Shown one piece after another: positions 1-9,289 of a DNA stretch of 64,000 nt. Source of the DNA: Gnetum montanum. Its lineage: Eukaryota; Streptophyta; Gnetopsida; Gnetales; Gnetaceae. The translations under genes and the position numbers were made by a program. Location of the stretch: positions 374,169 to 438,168 of the forward strand of contig MNCI01011145.1 of the NCBI GenBank assembly GCA_015680685.1, read 5' to 3'. The notes beneath the pieces are model-generated. The model did no database searches. It was not told where the DNA came from and saw only the letters and a list, made by a program, of their open reading frames with translations. Position 1 is the stretch's first letter. Each line of letters begins with the position of its first letter.

Positions 1-98
1 ATAGATATGGCGGCGGGATGCGATATCACAGGAGAAGACGTGATATCGCGTACATTGCGTATGCGATATCGTGGCCCAGTGCAAGTCACGTCTCATCA
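1..98 (-). repeat. LTR fragment, cut by window edge
   Basis: The stretch carries several GCGATATC-type motifs and ends ...TCTCATCA. On the minus strand this reads as an LTR starting TGATGAGA. It resembles the corresponding end of the solo LTR at 57078-57902, which has the same GCGATATC motifs and ends ...ACTCATCA. Integrase coding sequence starts immediately after base 98, so this LTR sits inside an older gypsy element. The other edge lies outside the window, so solo LTR and full element cannot be told apart. Confidence 0.6.
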
Positions 99-622
99 AT
101 CCCCAAGCAAATTGTCAAGCCAAAGTTACTAACAAAGATATTACTAGGATATTCACTAGGATAGTTAGTAGGTTTAGAAAGGATTGGAGCACTAAACTAA
201 AGGATGCTTTATGAGCCCATAGGATGTCTTGGAAATTACCTATAGGGTATTCACCATATGATTTGGTCTATGGTAAGTTACCAACACTTCCAATCTAGGC
301 AAAGCTCTATACTCTAGCTATTACCAATTAACTTGACCTTAATTTGAGCTTAGCCTAACAAGAATGATTTATGAATCTAAACCTATTAGACAAAAATAGG
401 CTTGTAGCATTGATGAGTAATGAAGTCCAGAAATATTACTCCAAACTTAGGCACAATACACATATAAAGCAAGTGTCCATAAAACTAGGTGATAAGGTCC
501 TTTACTGTAATCCCAATCATGTACCACAAAAAGCCAAATTTAAGAAACTTTGGAAAGAATCATATATTGTTGAGGCCACTTATCCATTGGGTGCCCTACA
601 CATATATCATCCATCCTACTAG
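99..622 (+). pseudogene. Ty3/gypsy integrase C-terminal half, decayed
   Basis: One reading frame runs from base 101 to the stop at 620-622, broken only by substitution stops (such as TGA in place of a Trp codon after KLKDAL, and TAG after LPTLPI). It begins with PQANCQAK, matching the PQANGQAE motif near the end of the gypsy integrase core. It continues through a WSTKLKDAL...AHR block, GYSPYDLVYGKLPTLPI and a basic C-terminal region (QVSIKLGDKVLYC, KKLWKESYIVEA) as in integrase tails. The family inserts element cDNA into chromosomes. The 5' part is cut off by the LTR at 1-98. No frameshift is needed, so decay is mainly by point mutation, mostly C to T. Confidence 0.75.
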
Positions 623-1037
623 CATAAGCTCATTCTTATTAACATCCAACAAGTTAAATTTTATCATGAACATCCTAAGGAATCTACCCAATCTTTCACA
701 GTTTCTTCCAGTTATTCTCTCTTCTATTTGACTAATCCTAATGATAGTCATGGGGGTGTCCATTTGGACACATAAGTACTTTACTAATTTTTTCATTTTC
801 TTTCTACTTTTCCACATTTCTTGACACATTTTTCCATTTTTGTATATTTGTCAATTTCTTAATTCTTTAACATTTTTCCATTTTACTTGTACATAATTTT
901 GGTAAATCATTAATAAAATACCAAGAATAAGACAAGATGTAGTCTCAAATAAGGCAAAGATTTCTCTATGTTATCGAATCATGAGGAGCTAATTATTTTT
1001 ATAGTGAGAACACAACATCCATTCATCCATTCCAAAT
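623..1037. other. 3' remnant of gypsy element, no gene
   Basis: AT-rich sequence after the integrase stop. A short GGGGGTGTCC run near 750 could be what is left of a polypurine or 3' region. The small ORFs on both strands here have no recognisable domain and I do not regard them as genes. Confidence 0.35.
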
Positions 1038-1300
1038 GGTTAATAATTAACATCATGATTAATTAACATTGATGATGAAATTTTGTTCTGAAAATTAACT
1101 CCACCTTGAAAATGGAAAAACTAAATGATCATCTAATGGGCAAGAGCATAACAAGTTCACATCATCCATCCATAACTGAAACATGCCAAATCCATAAATC
1201 ATGGTTTTTTGAAGATTCAAAGGAATAGCATGGCTCGATTGATTGAGATTCAAGCTTTATCTCCCTCTTTTCCAGTTTTAAAAGCATCTCTTATGCACTA
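1038..1300. repeat. Dispersed repeat, copy 1
   Basis: The segment from TGGTTAATAATTAACATCA to about GTTTTAAAAGCATCTCTTATG is closely matched at 8527-8704, in the same order: TGGTTAATGATTAAC, GATGATGAAATTTTGT, ACCTTGAAAATG, GGAATAGC(A/G)TGGCT, TTTATCTCCCTCTTTT. In copy 2 the match stops exactly where an LTR element has inserted. No coding potential was seen; the family is unknown. Confidence 0.6.
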
Positions 1301-1539
1301 TTTTCACTTTTTAACTTTAACTTTGTAACCCAATCCAAATCCGACACTTTAACTTTGTTGGGGGGGGGGGGATGTGTGTGTGGTGTTTGGACCCCAAAAA
1401 GAAGTTTTATTAGTAAAAAGGAGTGTCGAATACATAAATCACATTAAGTCATGATGACAAAAATATGAAAACACTTTAGCTTTGTGAACCAATATACCAA
1501 TAATTATAATTAGATTTACCTTTAGTTATGACTATACAC
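1301..1539. other. Non-coding gap with G12 run
   Basis: Sequence between the dispersed repeat and the copia gag relic. It contains a run of 12 G at 1360-1371 followed by a short GT-rich stretch. No gene is visible. Confidence 0.4.
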
Positions 1540-2351
1540 AAGTCTATTATTTCTTCATCAACATCTTTCTTAGAAGAAATAGATCTAGCATCTTTCTCCT
1601 TTTTCTTTGGAAATTTACAATCCTTCTTCAAGTGGCCATGCTTCCCATATTTTCAATACTTTGGTCTTCTCTTGAGAGCATCTTCAATAACTTTATTGAA
1701 TTTAGAATTATTCTTATCAAAGGATTTATTCGATTACTATTTTCTTGGTCCTTTAATTACCAATGCTTTAGTAGGTGTAGGCTTAGATCACTTTCTTTGA
1801 AGTTCTTAAATTATAAGCCATCCTACAACTTTATCAAATTCTAAAGAGGTACTTGTATTGGTAATATTTTAAATAATATTTTCCCATGAATCATAAAGTG
1901 ATTACATAAAGGAAATACGATGATTGTCTTATTTCATTGTACTACCAGTTGATTTTAATTATCTCACAATATTATTGAAAGTAGTAAGATGAGATGAAAT
2001 AGTATTATTTTTAGACATCTTTAATAGCAATAATTTCCTTTTAAGATGCAATTTATTTAATTAAGAACTAAATTGATATATCTTACTTACAACATCCCAT
2101 AACCCCTTTGCAGTCTCTCCATCTTGCAAATTTATAAGCATAATATTGGAAATACTTTTACGAATTATTCCCAAAGCCAAATGATCTAATCGATTCCACT
2201 CTTTAGCTTTCATGCTCTCTATTTTAATTCCAATGATACATACATCTTGTTTCTTTTCAACCAACAAATCTTCCATTCTTAGATTCCAAAGATTGTAGTT
2301 GCTACCATTGAACTTTTCTATTTCTTCAATGTAGTTAGCACCACTCACCAT
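1540..2351 (-). pseudogene. Ty1/copia gag relic
   Basis: Reading leftwards from ATG at 2351-2349, a 96-codon frame begins MVSGANYIEEIEKFNGSNY, with NLWNLRMEDLLVEKK, EWNRLDHLALGIIRKSISN and a GLWDVVSKIY block. This is the usual order of plant copia gag (the UBN2-type domain that forms the particle core). Farther left, around 1580-1690, the minus strand reads KYGKHGHLKKDCKFPKKKE, a degraded CCHC zinc knuckle whose first cysteines are lost. The intervening segment is full of stops and shifts. A primer-site-like sequence at 2398-2410 agrees with this being the 5' end of a minus-strand element. No pol follows, so it is truncated. Confidence 0.7.
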
Positions 2352-2397
2352 CTTAATGCACTTAACAAGATAAGAGCACTAAGAATAAAATAAACAT

Positions 2398-2410
2398 TGA
2401 TTTTATACCA
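2398..2410 (-). other. Probable primer binding site (tRNA-iMet type)
   Basis: The minus strand reads TGGTATAAAATCA, similar to the TGGTATCAGAGC site used by many plant LTR retrotransposons. It lies about 45 bp upstream of the copia gag start. The match is only about 8 of 12 bases, so the call is tentative. Confidence 0.4.
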
Positions 2411-2468
2411 ATTTATTAATTTACATCTTGATTAATTAAGATAATAAAGCAACATCAAGTAGTAAAAA

Positions 2469-2522
2469 CTAGTTTAGCTATATATTTATAATATATATCT
2501 ATTATTTTGCCGAGAGAATATT
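2469..2522 (-). repeat. Copy of the Helitron terminal sequence
   Basis: CTAGTTTAGCTATATATTT through TTTGCCGAGAGAATATTA matches the sequence starting at 38978 and 43212 (CTAGCTTAG...GCCGAGAGAAT). Inverted, the same sequence closes Helitron A at 39527. Here only about 54 bp matches. Read on the minus strand it ends CTAG followed by T, as a Helitron 3' end would. Confidence 0.5.
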
Positions 2523-2597
2523 ATATATTTTACAAATTAATAAAATATAAAATTGATTCATTGAGAATTAATATTCATATTGAAAACCAAAATAAAA

Positions 2598-2837
2598 ATG
2601 ACTGTACATTATTCCATAGCATTTTTTTCCATCATGTTTTTCTCCATTGTGGGATCTTACGTGGCAAGTGATGTGGAGGCAACAAAATACACTCCCCCTC
2701 CCCCCATCACACCAGACGTATTGGCCTCTCAGAAAAAATTAAAATTAAATTATGAAATTAGACAAAATGCATCAAGAACACAAGAAAGTATCCTAGGGAA
2801 AGCCCATGAAAACTCCAGTAACGACTCCAACTCCTAG
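2598..2837 (+). CDS. Unrecognised small ORF with signal-peptide-like N terminus
   Basis: Not a family I recognise. The first ATG is at 2598, giving 79 codons to the stop at 2835-2837. The N-terminal region (MTVHYSIAFFSIMFFSIVG, then SYVASDVEA) looks like a secretory signal with small residues before a plausible cleavage site. The mature part starts TKYTPPPPITPD and ends polar and Asn/Ser-rich (HENSSNDSNS). One NAS sequon is present. An in-frame TTG would extend it by six codons, but eukaryotic initiation favours the ATG. It lies just beyond a Helitron-end-like repeat and next to a copia relic, so it may be a chance frame in transposon DNA or a captured exon. Whether it is expressed is unknown. 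Confidence 0.3.
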   Translation: MTVHYSIAFFSIMFFSIVGSYVASDVEATKYTPPPPITPDVLASQKKLKLNYEIRQNASRTQESILGKAHENSSNDSNS

Positions 2838-3369
2838 CAAAACTTAGAAATCTAAGTCTTCTTTTCCTTGAGACTTAAAACAAGCTTAGATCAAGCTTTC
2901 AAAAAAGAAAGAGAATTCAATTTGAATTATGCCTCACACACCCTTTTATTTGATGAAGATGTGATTTGAGACCACCCAAGCATCCACTTATATAGTGCTC
3001 ATAATATCATGCTTTGGGTAAAAGCCAAATTATGGAGTTATAATCCATAATTAATCATGACCAAATTGGGTGTGAGTGGTTACATATTATTTTGACATAT
3101 TACATACTTTTGATTTTTTTATTTTCATCCAACATGCCAAGAATAATTTGCCAACATGACAACTATTACAACATGAAGGTGTCTTAAACTTGAAATTGAT
3201 GACACGCCTAATACATTGATCATGTCAAATGTATCAAGGAAGTAGATGAAAGAATTTTGATAAGATAATGAAATTTTAAATAGGTGGAAATTTTATTTTT
3301 AAAAATTATTAAATGAAAAATTTCCAAAATAAGAAATCTAAGAAGAAGAACTATTTTTTTTGTTTGGTT
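2838..3369. other. AT-rich gap, no gene
   Basis: No coding frame, RNA gene or repeat family was recognised between the small ORF and the LINE relic. Confidence 0.4.
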
Positions 3370-4535
3370 AATGAACTTTCCTTTTTTGAGTTGAAGACAA
3401 CCTTATCAAAGATGAAAAATGGAAAAGTTGTTGGACTAGACAACATTCCTATAGAAGCTTGAAAAGAATTGAGAGATAAAGGATTTTTTTGGTTGATGTG
3501 CTTATTAAAGAAAATTTTAAAGAATGGAAAAATATACAACAATTGGAGAAAAATATTTGTTGTTTTCATTTATAAAAATAATGGAGATGTACAAAATTAT
3601 GCAAACTATAGAGTGATCAAGCTAATGAGTCACATTATGAAGCTTTGGGAGAGAGTCATAGAGCAACATCTTAGACTTGAATGAATAGTATTAAAAATCA
3701 ATTTGGATTTATGCTAGGAAAAATGACTATAAAGGCTATTTTTTTGATACAACAATTGATAAAGAAATTTGAAAAACATATAAAAAATCTACATATGATC
3801 TTCATTGACCTGGAAAAAGCATATAATATAGCATCTAAAGATATTATTTGGTGGACTTTGTAAAGGAAAAACATTCATGATAAATATATTAAAGTGATTC
3901 AAGAAATGTATGAAAGAGCTACCACTATATTTAGAATAGATTGTAGAACAACATCTGATTTTTCAATTACAATAGGTTGAAATCAAGGCCCATAATTATT
4001 TGTCATTATTATGGATGAATTAACAAAGAAAATATGATATGAAATCCCTTGGTGTATGCTATTTGCAAATGATATTGGATTGTGGATACAACTCTTGAAA
4101 ATATTGCTTCCAAATTAGAGAAGTGGAGACATTCTCTAGAATCAAAAATCTTTAAAATTACTAGAATTAAGGTAGAATATATGAAATTTAATTTTAATAA
4201 TAGCATAAATAGTGATAAAATAGAGGTGACAACTCAAAGAAAAAAATTCCCTCATTATAAATAGTTTTGCTACCTAGGATCAATTCTACCGTTAAATTGA
4301 TAAAGATATAAGAAATAGAATTGAAGTATGATGGTCAAAATGGGGTTAAGCTAGTGATGTTATATATAATAAAATAATACCAATAAAATTAATTAGGAAA
4401 TTATATAGAACAATAATCAAACCTGCTATCTTACATGGTGTTGAATGTTGGACATTATAAAAGAGGCATAAACAACATATTAGTGTGGAAGAAATAAAAA
4501 TGCTTCAATGAATGTTAAATGTTATTGGAATAGAT
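3370..4535 (+). pseudogene. LINE (RTE-like) reverse transcriptase relic
   Basis: Plus-strand frames give the conserved blocks of non-LTR reverse transcriptase in order. These are KMKNGKVVGLDNIPIEAW (finger block), NWRKIFVVFIYKNNGD, NYRVIKLMSHIMKLWERVIE (the usual R-I-L-HT-K-ERVI block), NQFGFMLG, FIDLEKAYN (catalytic D block), GXNQGP, and WCMLFANDIGLW, where the usual FADD is FAND. A later ILHGVECWTL block fits the thumb/C-terminal region. The frame is broken by many substitution stops (TGA, TAA) and some shifts. There is no endonuclease upstream, so it is 5'-truncated as is common for LINEs. The order and the short simple-repeat tail suggest the RTE clade. Confidence 0.75.
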
Positions 4536-5350
4536 AAAATACATAATACTAACATCCATGGTAGCTTAGATAGTTTGAACATGTGTAAAGAAGATCAAAC
4601 AGTGAGCTGATAAATAAAGTTACTACATCACTATTCCAGAAAAGCCATCGAAAGGAAGATCAAAGAAGACATGGAAATAAACAATTGAAGATGATTTGAA
4701 GAAATTGCAAATAAATAAAGATCTAGCATTTCATAGAGGAAAATGACAAAGAAGAGATCATATAGTCAACCCTAGTTTACTAGGATAAGACTAGGATGAT
4801 GATGATAAAACACATAATACTGACATCCATGATAGCTTAGATAGTTTGAACATGTGTAAAGAAGATCAAACAATGAGCTGATAAATAAAGTTACTACATC
4901 ACTATTCCAGAAAAGCCATCAAAAGGAAGATCAAAGAAGACATGGAAATAAAAAATTGAATATGATTTGAAGAAATTGCAAATAAATAAAGATCTAGCAT
5001 TTCATAGAGGAAAATGACAAAGAAGAGCTCATATAGTCAACCCTAGTTTACTAGGATAAGACTAGGATGATGATGATAAAACACATAATACTGACATCTA
5101 TGGTAGCTTAGATAGTTTGAACATGTGTAAAGAAGATCAAACAATGAATCGATAAATAAAGTTACTACATCACTATTCCAGAAAAGCCATCGAAAGGAAG
5201 ATCAAAGAAGACATGGAAACAAAAAATTAAAGTTGACTTGAAGAAATTGCAAATAAACAAAGATCTACCATTTCATAGAGTCAAATGACAAAGAAAAGCT
5301 CATATAGTCAACCCTATTTTATTAGGATAAGACTAGGATGATGATGATGA
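4536..5350 (+). repeat. Three tandem copies of the LINE 3' end (~271-bp unit)
   Basis: Units start at 4536, 4807 and 5078 with AAAA(T/C)ACATAATACT, a 271-bp period. Each carries the same block: GATAGTTTGAACATGTGTAA, ACTACATCACTATTCCAG, AAGCCATC, AAGAAATTGCAAATAAA, TTTCATAGAG and CAACCCTA. Each ends in TAGGATAAGACTAGG plus a GATGATGAT tail. The unit encodes the C-terminal end and 3' tail of the LINE. Copies differ by scattered substitutions, so the duplication is old. Confidence 0.85.
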
Positions 5351-5459
5351 TAATCCTTGTTTATAGTTCCAATGAAAATGAGCATGTACAACATTCAAGG
5401 AAAGTGTTTTCCAAATTACATGTTGCTTAGTTAGTAGTAAATGTGAAGAGATTCCACTT

Positions 5460-6690
5460 CCTCAAAAGGAAAAGTATGTATTTGAGTCATACCATCTACA
5501 AAAACCAAGTGAAGGATGAGCCTAATAAGATCAATGCAATTAGAGATTAGCCTTCACTAAAGAATGTTGAAAAGGTAAGATCTTTTGTTAGGCTGGTTAG
5601 TTTTTATAGGAGATTTATTAAAAATTTTAGTTCTATTGCATGGTCAGTTATTTATTATTTGAAAAAAAGTAATATAGATTTTATTTTGGGTGATAAGAAA
5701 GAGAAATTATTCCAAGCCTTAAAGACAAAAATTTGTAGTGTTTTAGTGCTTGCCATTTCAAATTTTGCCAAACCTTTTGAAGTGGAGGTGAATGTAAGTC
5801 AACTTGAGGTTAATGATGTTTTTTACTATGAAGATAAGACCATTGCATTTTTCTCAGAGAACCTAAATGAATCAAGATAAAAGTATAGTGTTTATGAAAA
5901 TGAATTGTATGCTATAGTTCAAGCTATTAAACATTGAAGATATTACTTGTTGGGAAGTGAACTTTTTCTTTTGAATAATCATAAAGCATTGTAATTCTTA
6001 AATTCACAAAAGAATTTAACCACCAAGAATATGAAATAGGTAGAGTAGCTCCAAGATTTTCACTTTGTTCTAAACCACAAAAGTGAAAAGGTAATGTGGT
6101 AATAGATGCTCTTTCCAGGATTCATGTGGTGAATCATTCATGTGCACAAGTAGAGGAACTTAAGGTCTTTACTTCTTTGTATAAAGATGATGATGGCTTT
6201 AGTAAGATTTGGAAAAATCCTAATACTTCATTACTTAGTAGAGTGGATAGGTGTAGAGACTATCATATATAGCATGGAATTCTCTCCAAGAATGATAAGG
6301 TATGTGTGCTAAATTGTAATTTTAGGTCAAATATTTTTTATGAGAAGCATACTTATGGTATGGCTAGACATATGGATAAGACCAAGACATATAAGCTTAT
6401 TGCAAAAAGCTATTTCTAGCTAGATATGTAAAATGATGTAAATAATTTTGTTAGGGAGCATCATGTTTGTCAAAAATTTAAAGGAGGAAAAGGTATTACT
6501 AGTCACTATTAGCCTTTTACATTCCTAATGCTCCATGAGTATTTCTATGAATTTTAAGTCTAGACTTCCAAAGACATAATCTAGACATGATTATATTTTT
6601 GTTATAGTGGATGGATTTTCCAAAATGACACATTTAATTTCTTGTAAAGGAAGCAATGATACATCTCATGTTGCTCATTTTTTTTATAGA
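5460..6690 (+). pseudogene. Ty3/gypsy RT-RNase H-integrase relic
   Basis: The plus strand reads VEKVRSFVRLVSFYRRFIK followed by NFSSIA (end of gypsy reverse transcriptase). A 73-codon open stretch (5659-5880) has FAKPFEVEVNVSQLEVNDV and KTIAFFSENLNESR, the start of RNase H with the usual D of the FxxxxDAS motif changed. KYSVYENELYAIVQAIKH and RYYLLGS continue RNase H. Around 6100 come remnants of the spacer, and around 6330-6480 the HHCC region of integrase (MARHMDKTKTYKL, HHVCQKFKGG). Multiple stops and shifts show it is long dead. No gag, protease or integrase core is present here. Confidence 0.75.
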
Positions 6691-8526
6691 GGCTATTGGA
6701 ATAAGAGAAAGAAAGAGACATAAGTACATAATCCATTGGAATGACAAGGAGCTTGGGAATTCATGATAGATTCATGAAAGTGATTTGGATATGTGGGGGC
6801 TTGATACCATCCCAAATGTGAAACCCACATGAGTCCAATTCTAAGAATAAGAGAGATGATGAGGATATCAACCCATTGTTTTGTTATATTTTGCATCCTC
6901 AATGTTCCTTAGAGTCATTTGAGTCAAATAATTGTGTTTTATTTTCTTTTGAGAGTTAACTATGTTGTTTATATAGGTTAGACAAGCAACTACAAGGCCA
7001 CTGCGAGTTGTAGGAGGCTGCTATCTATAATTGTGAGCTACCGTAGTTGGCCACCTAAGGGTAAATCTTTTATGTTTCATACTCTATATTGGAGTTTGAG
7101 ATTTATGAAATCACAAGAGACCATAAATTGAGAATGTGAGTTATAGTATAGTTGTAGTCAACAAATTGTAAGCTACTAGTTGTTGAAATCTTAGAAGAAA
7201 CAATGATTTGAAATTAGCATGGTTGTGAGGCATACTCTTGTCATAGTTTGTGAGATGCAAGTGGTTGTGATTTGCAAATGCTCATAGTTTCAAAAAAGAA
7301 TCAAAATTTTAAAAGGAAAAAATTCCAAGAGGTAGAGGAATGGTCATTGGAGGTTATGTAAAAATCAAAGATTCTTCAATAGTGTTCAGGCCCTATCTTC
7401 CATATCATTAGAAGCTCTTGAGTGGAGATGAGTATCTCAATTGATAGGTTACATTGTGTTGCTTACCTTGAGCATTTAACTTGAGGATTATGAGAGTGAC
7501 AAAGGATTGTATTAGGTCTTATTCTAGGTCCTTGATTGTATTGTACTTCTAGCATTTATATCCTAATTCTAGCATTGAATAAATAATTGTTCTATCTTGT
7601 TCATGCTTCATTATCTTTTGACTTCATTTAAGTTGTGTTCTAAGGGAATTAACTACTTATTGTGATTAGGGTTTGCATCATTTAAGTTTTAATTTTATTT
7701 TTTAATGTCAAAGTTCCATCAATAAACAACCTTTGAATTTTTGGACAGTAAAATCTGAAGCTCTATCTCACCTATAATTTTTCTCTCCCTTGAGTTAGGC
7801 CTTGAGATGAAAGCTTCATTTGCTATAGCTTGAAGGTAGTGACTTAACATTCAAGATTTACTAGTAATCAACTAACCTCATTCTTGATGCTAACTCTACC
7901 ATCATTTCATCATCAATCATATCATGCCATCAATATTACGACTTTAGTTTGTCATATACATCATAGCATTGTCATCAATAGTTACAAGATAATAAACATC
8001 AAAACAAGAATAACATGCAAATAATGCTAGTAATTGAAGAGCCTATATGTCAAAACAACATCTTGAAAAATTGTCATCATGAGTTTCATATCCAATCATC
8101 ATAAACATAACATAAATAGAGTTTGTGCTGGGAACAAAGCATAAGATTTTCTAAATAGTGTAGATAATGGGTGTTGAATCCACATACAAAAAATAGTATC
8201 ACTTAGCGTAGCCATTAAAATTAAAAATATTAATTAACAACACACAACAAATCTTACAAATAGTTTGTTACCAAGATGCTATAACTCACAAAACATCTAA
8301 GAAGGCCATAAATAGATGAGCAAATATTATGCAGTTTTTAGGATCTTGGTAAAGTTAAAGTTATGGACATGAAAAAAAAGGAAGAACACCATCTCGGATT
8401 AATTTAAATGGAAAGATAAACTTGATTGATAATTCCAACTAAATTAAAAAGAATGATTCAAGTAGTGTGAAACATTGTAACCAAAGTAAAATGACATATA
8501 ATCATAGAAAACTGAATATATAAAAT
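6691..8526. other. Unassigned 1.8 kb, no gene
   Basis: Non-coding. It may include the 3' part and LTR of the preceding gypsy relic, but I could not find a partner LTR in the window. The 69-codon minus frame at 6693-6902 has no recognisable domain and is not counted as a gene. Confidence 0.35.
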
Positions 8527-8704
8527 GGTTAATGATTAACATCAAGATTAATTAATGTTAATGATGAAATTTTGTCATGAAAATAATTCAACCTTGAAAA
8601 TGATCATCAATCTAAATGATGATCGAAGGAATAGCGTGGCTTAATCAATTGAGATTTGAGCTTTTATCTCCCTCTTTTTTGGTTTTAAAAGGCATCACTT
8701 ATGT
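8527..8704. repeat. Dispersed repeat, copy 2
   Basis: Counterpart of 1038-1300 in the same orientation. The match breaks at 8704/8705, where copy 1 continues ...CTTATGCACTATTT but this copy goes into TGTGAGAGAT. That marks the left edge of the LTR element at 8705. Confidence 0.6.
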
Positions 8705-9275
8705 TGTGAGAGATATCCTAGAGTGGTGGTTCTCTTGGGCTCTCCCCATGGTTCGGGGGCCATGGAACACTCTGAGGCACCCTTGGGTGACTCTCAAGTG
8801 TTAGAAAACCCACCTTGGCTTGGTGGTACCAAGCTAGCAACAAGACACCCTCCCGTTGCAACTCTCTTCTAAGTCCTCTTCATTCCCCTCTTCTCCATGG
8901 AGAGCTACATGGCCCTAATTCTATGGTGGTCGTAGATATGTAGGCAGCCAAGACTAGATAGTTTTGGTGAGGTTCCAGGCCACACCTTGTACCAGATCAT
9001 GAGGGATCTGGGGGTGAGGCACCTCCCCTTGTAGGTGCATCATCTCCCCTCCCACTGATGTTGTCTACAAGGTTGTGTGTGTGCTTGTTTGCATAGAGTC
9101 GGTTGCCCTTCATGAGGTGCGTTGTCATGTACGTTAAGAAGCTGTGCTTCTACTTGCACTCACTCATGAGATGCTTGCTTGCTTTTGGCGTATTTCCCAA
9201 GTCTTTCGTCCTAGATCCATTAGATCTTCGTGAATTCCTTGGGGTGCTGGACAACATTGGGGCAACGTTGTTACA
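8705..9275 (+). repeat. 5' LTR of the LARD-like element
   Basis: Starts TGTGAGAGATATCC and ends ...AACGTTGTTACA, two bases before the primer site. It is matched over about 500 bp by 14502-15004, including GTGGTGGTTCTCTTGGGCTC, CACCTTGTACCAGATCATG-type and ACTCATGAGATGCTTGCTTG blocks. Confidence 0.75.
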
Positions 9276-9277
9276 GA

Positions 9278-9289
9278 TGGTATCGAAGA
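9278..9289 (+). other. Primer binding site (tRNA-iMet type)
   Basis: TGGTATCGAAGA, close to the TGGTATCAGAGC consensus, two bases after the LTR end. The chromovirus at 24655-30918 has the same TGGTATCGAAG. Confidence 0.6.
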
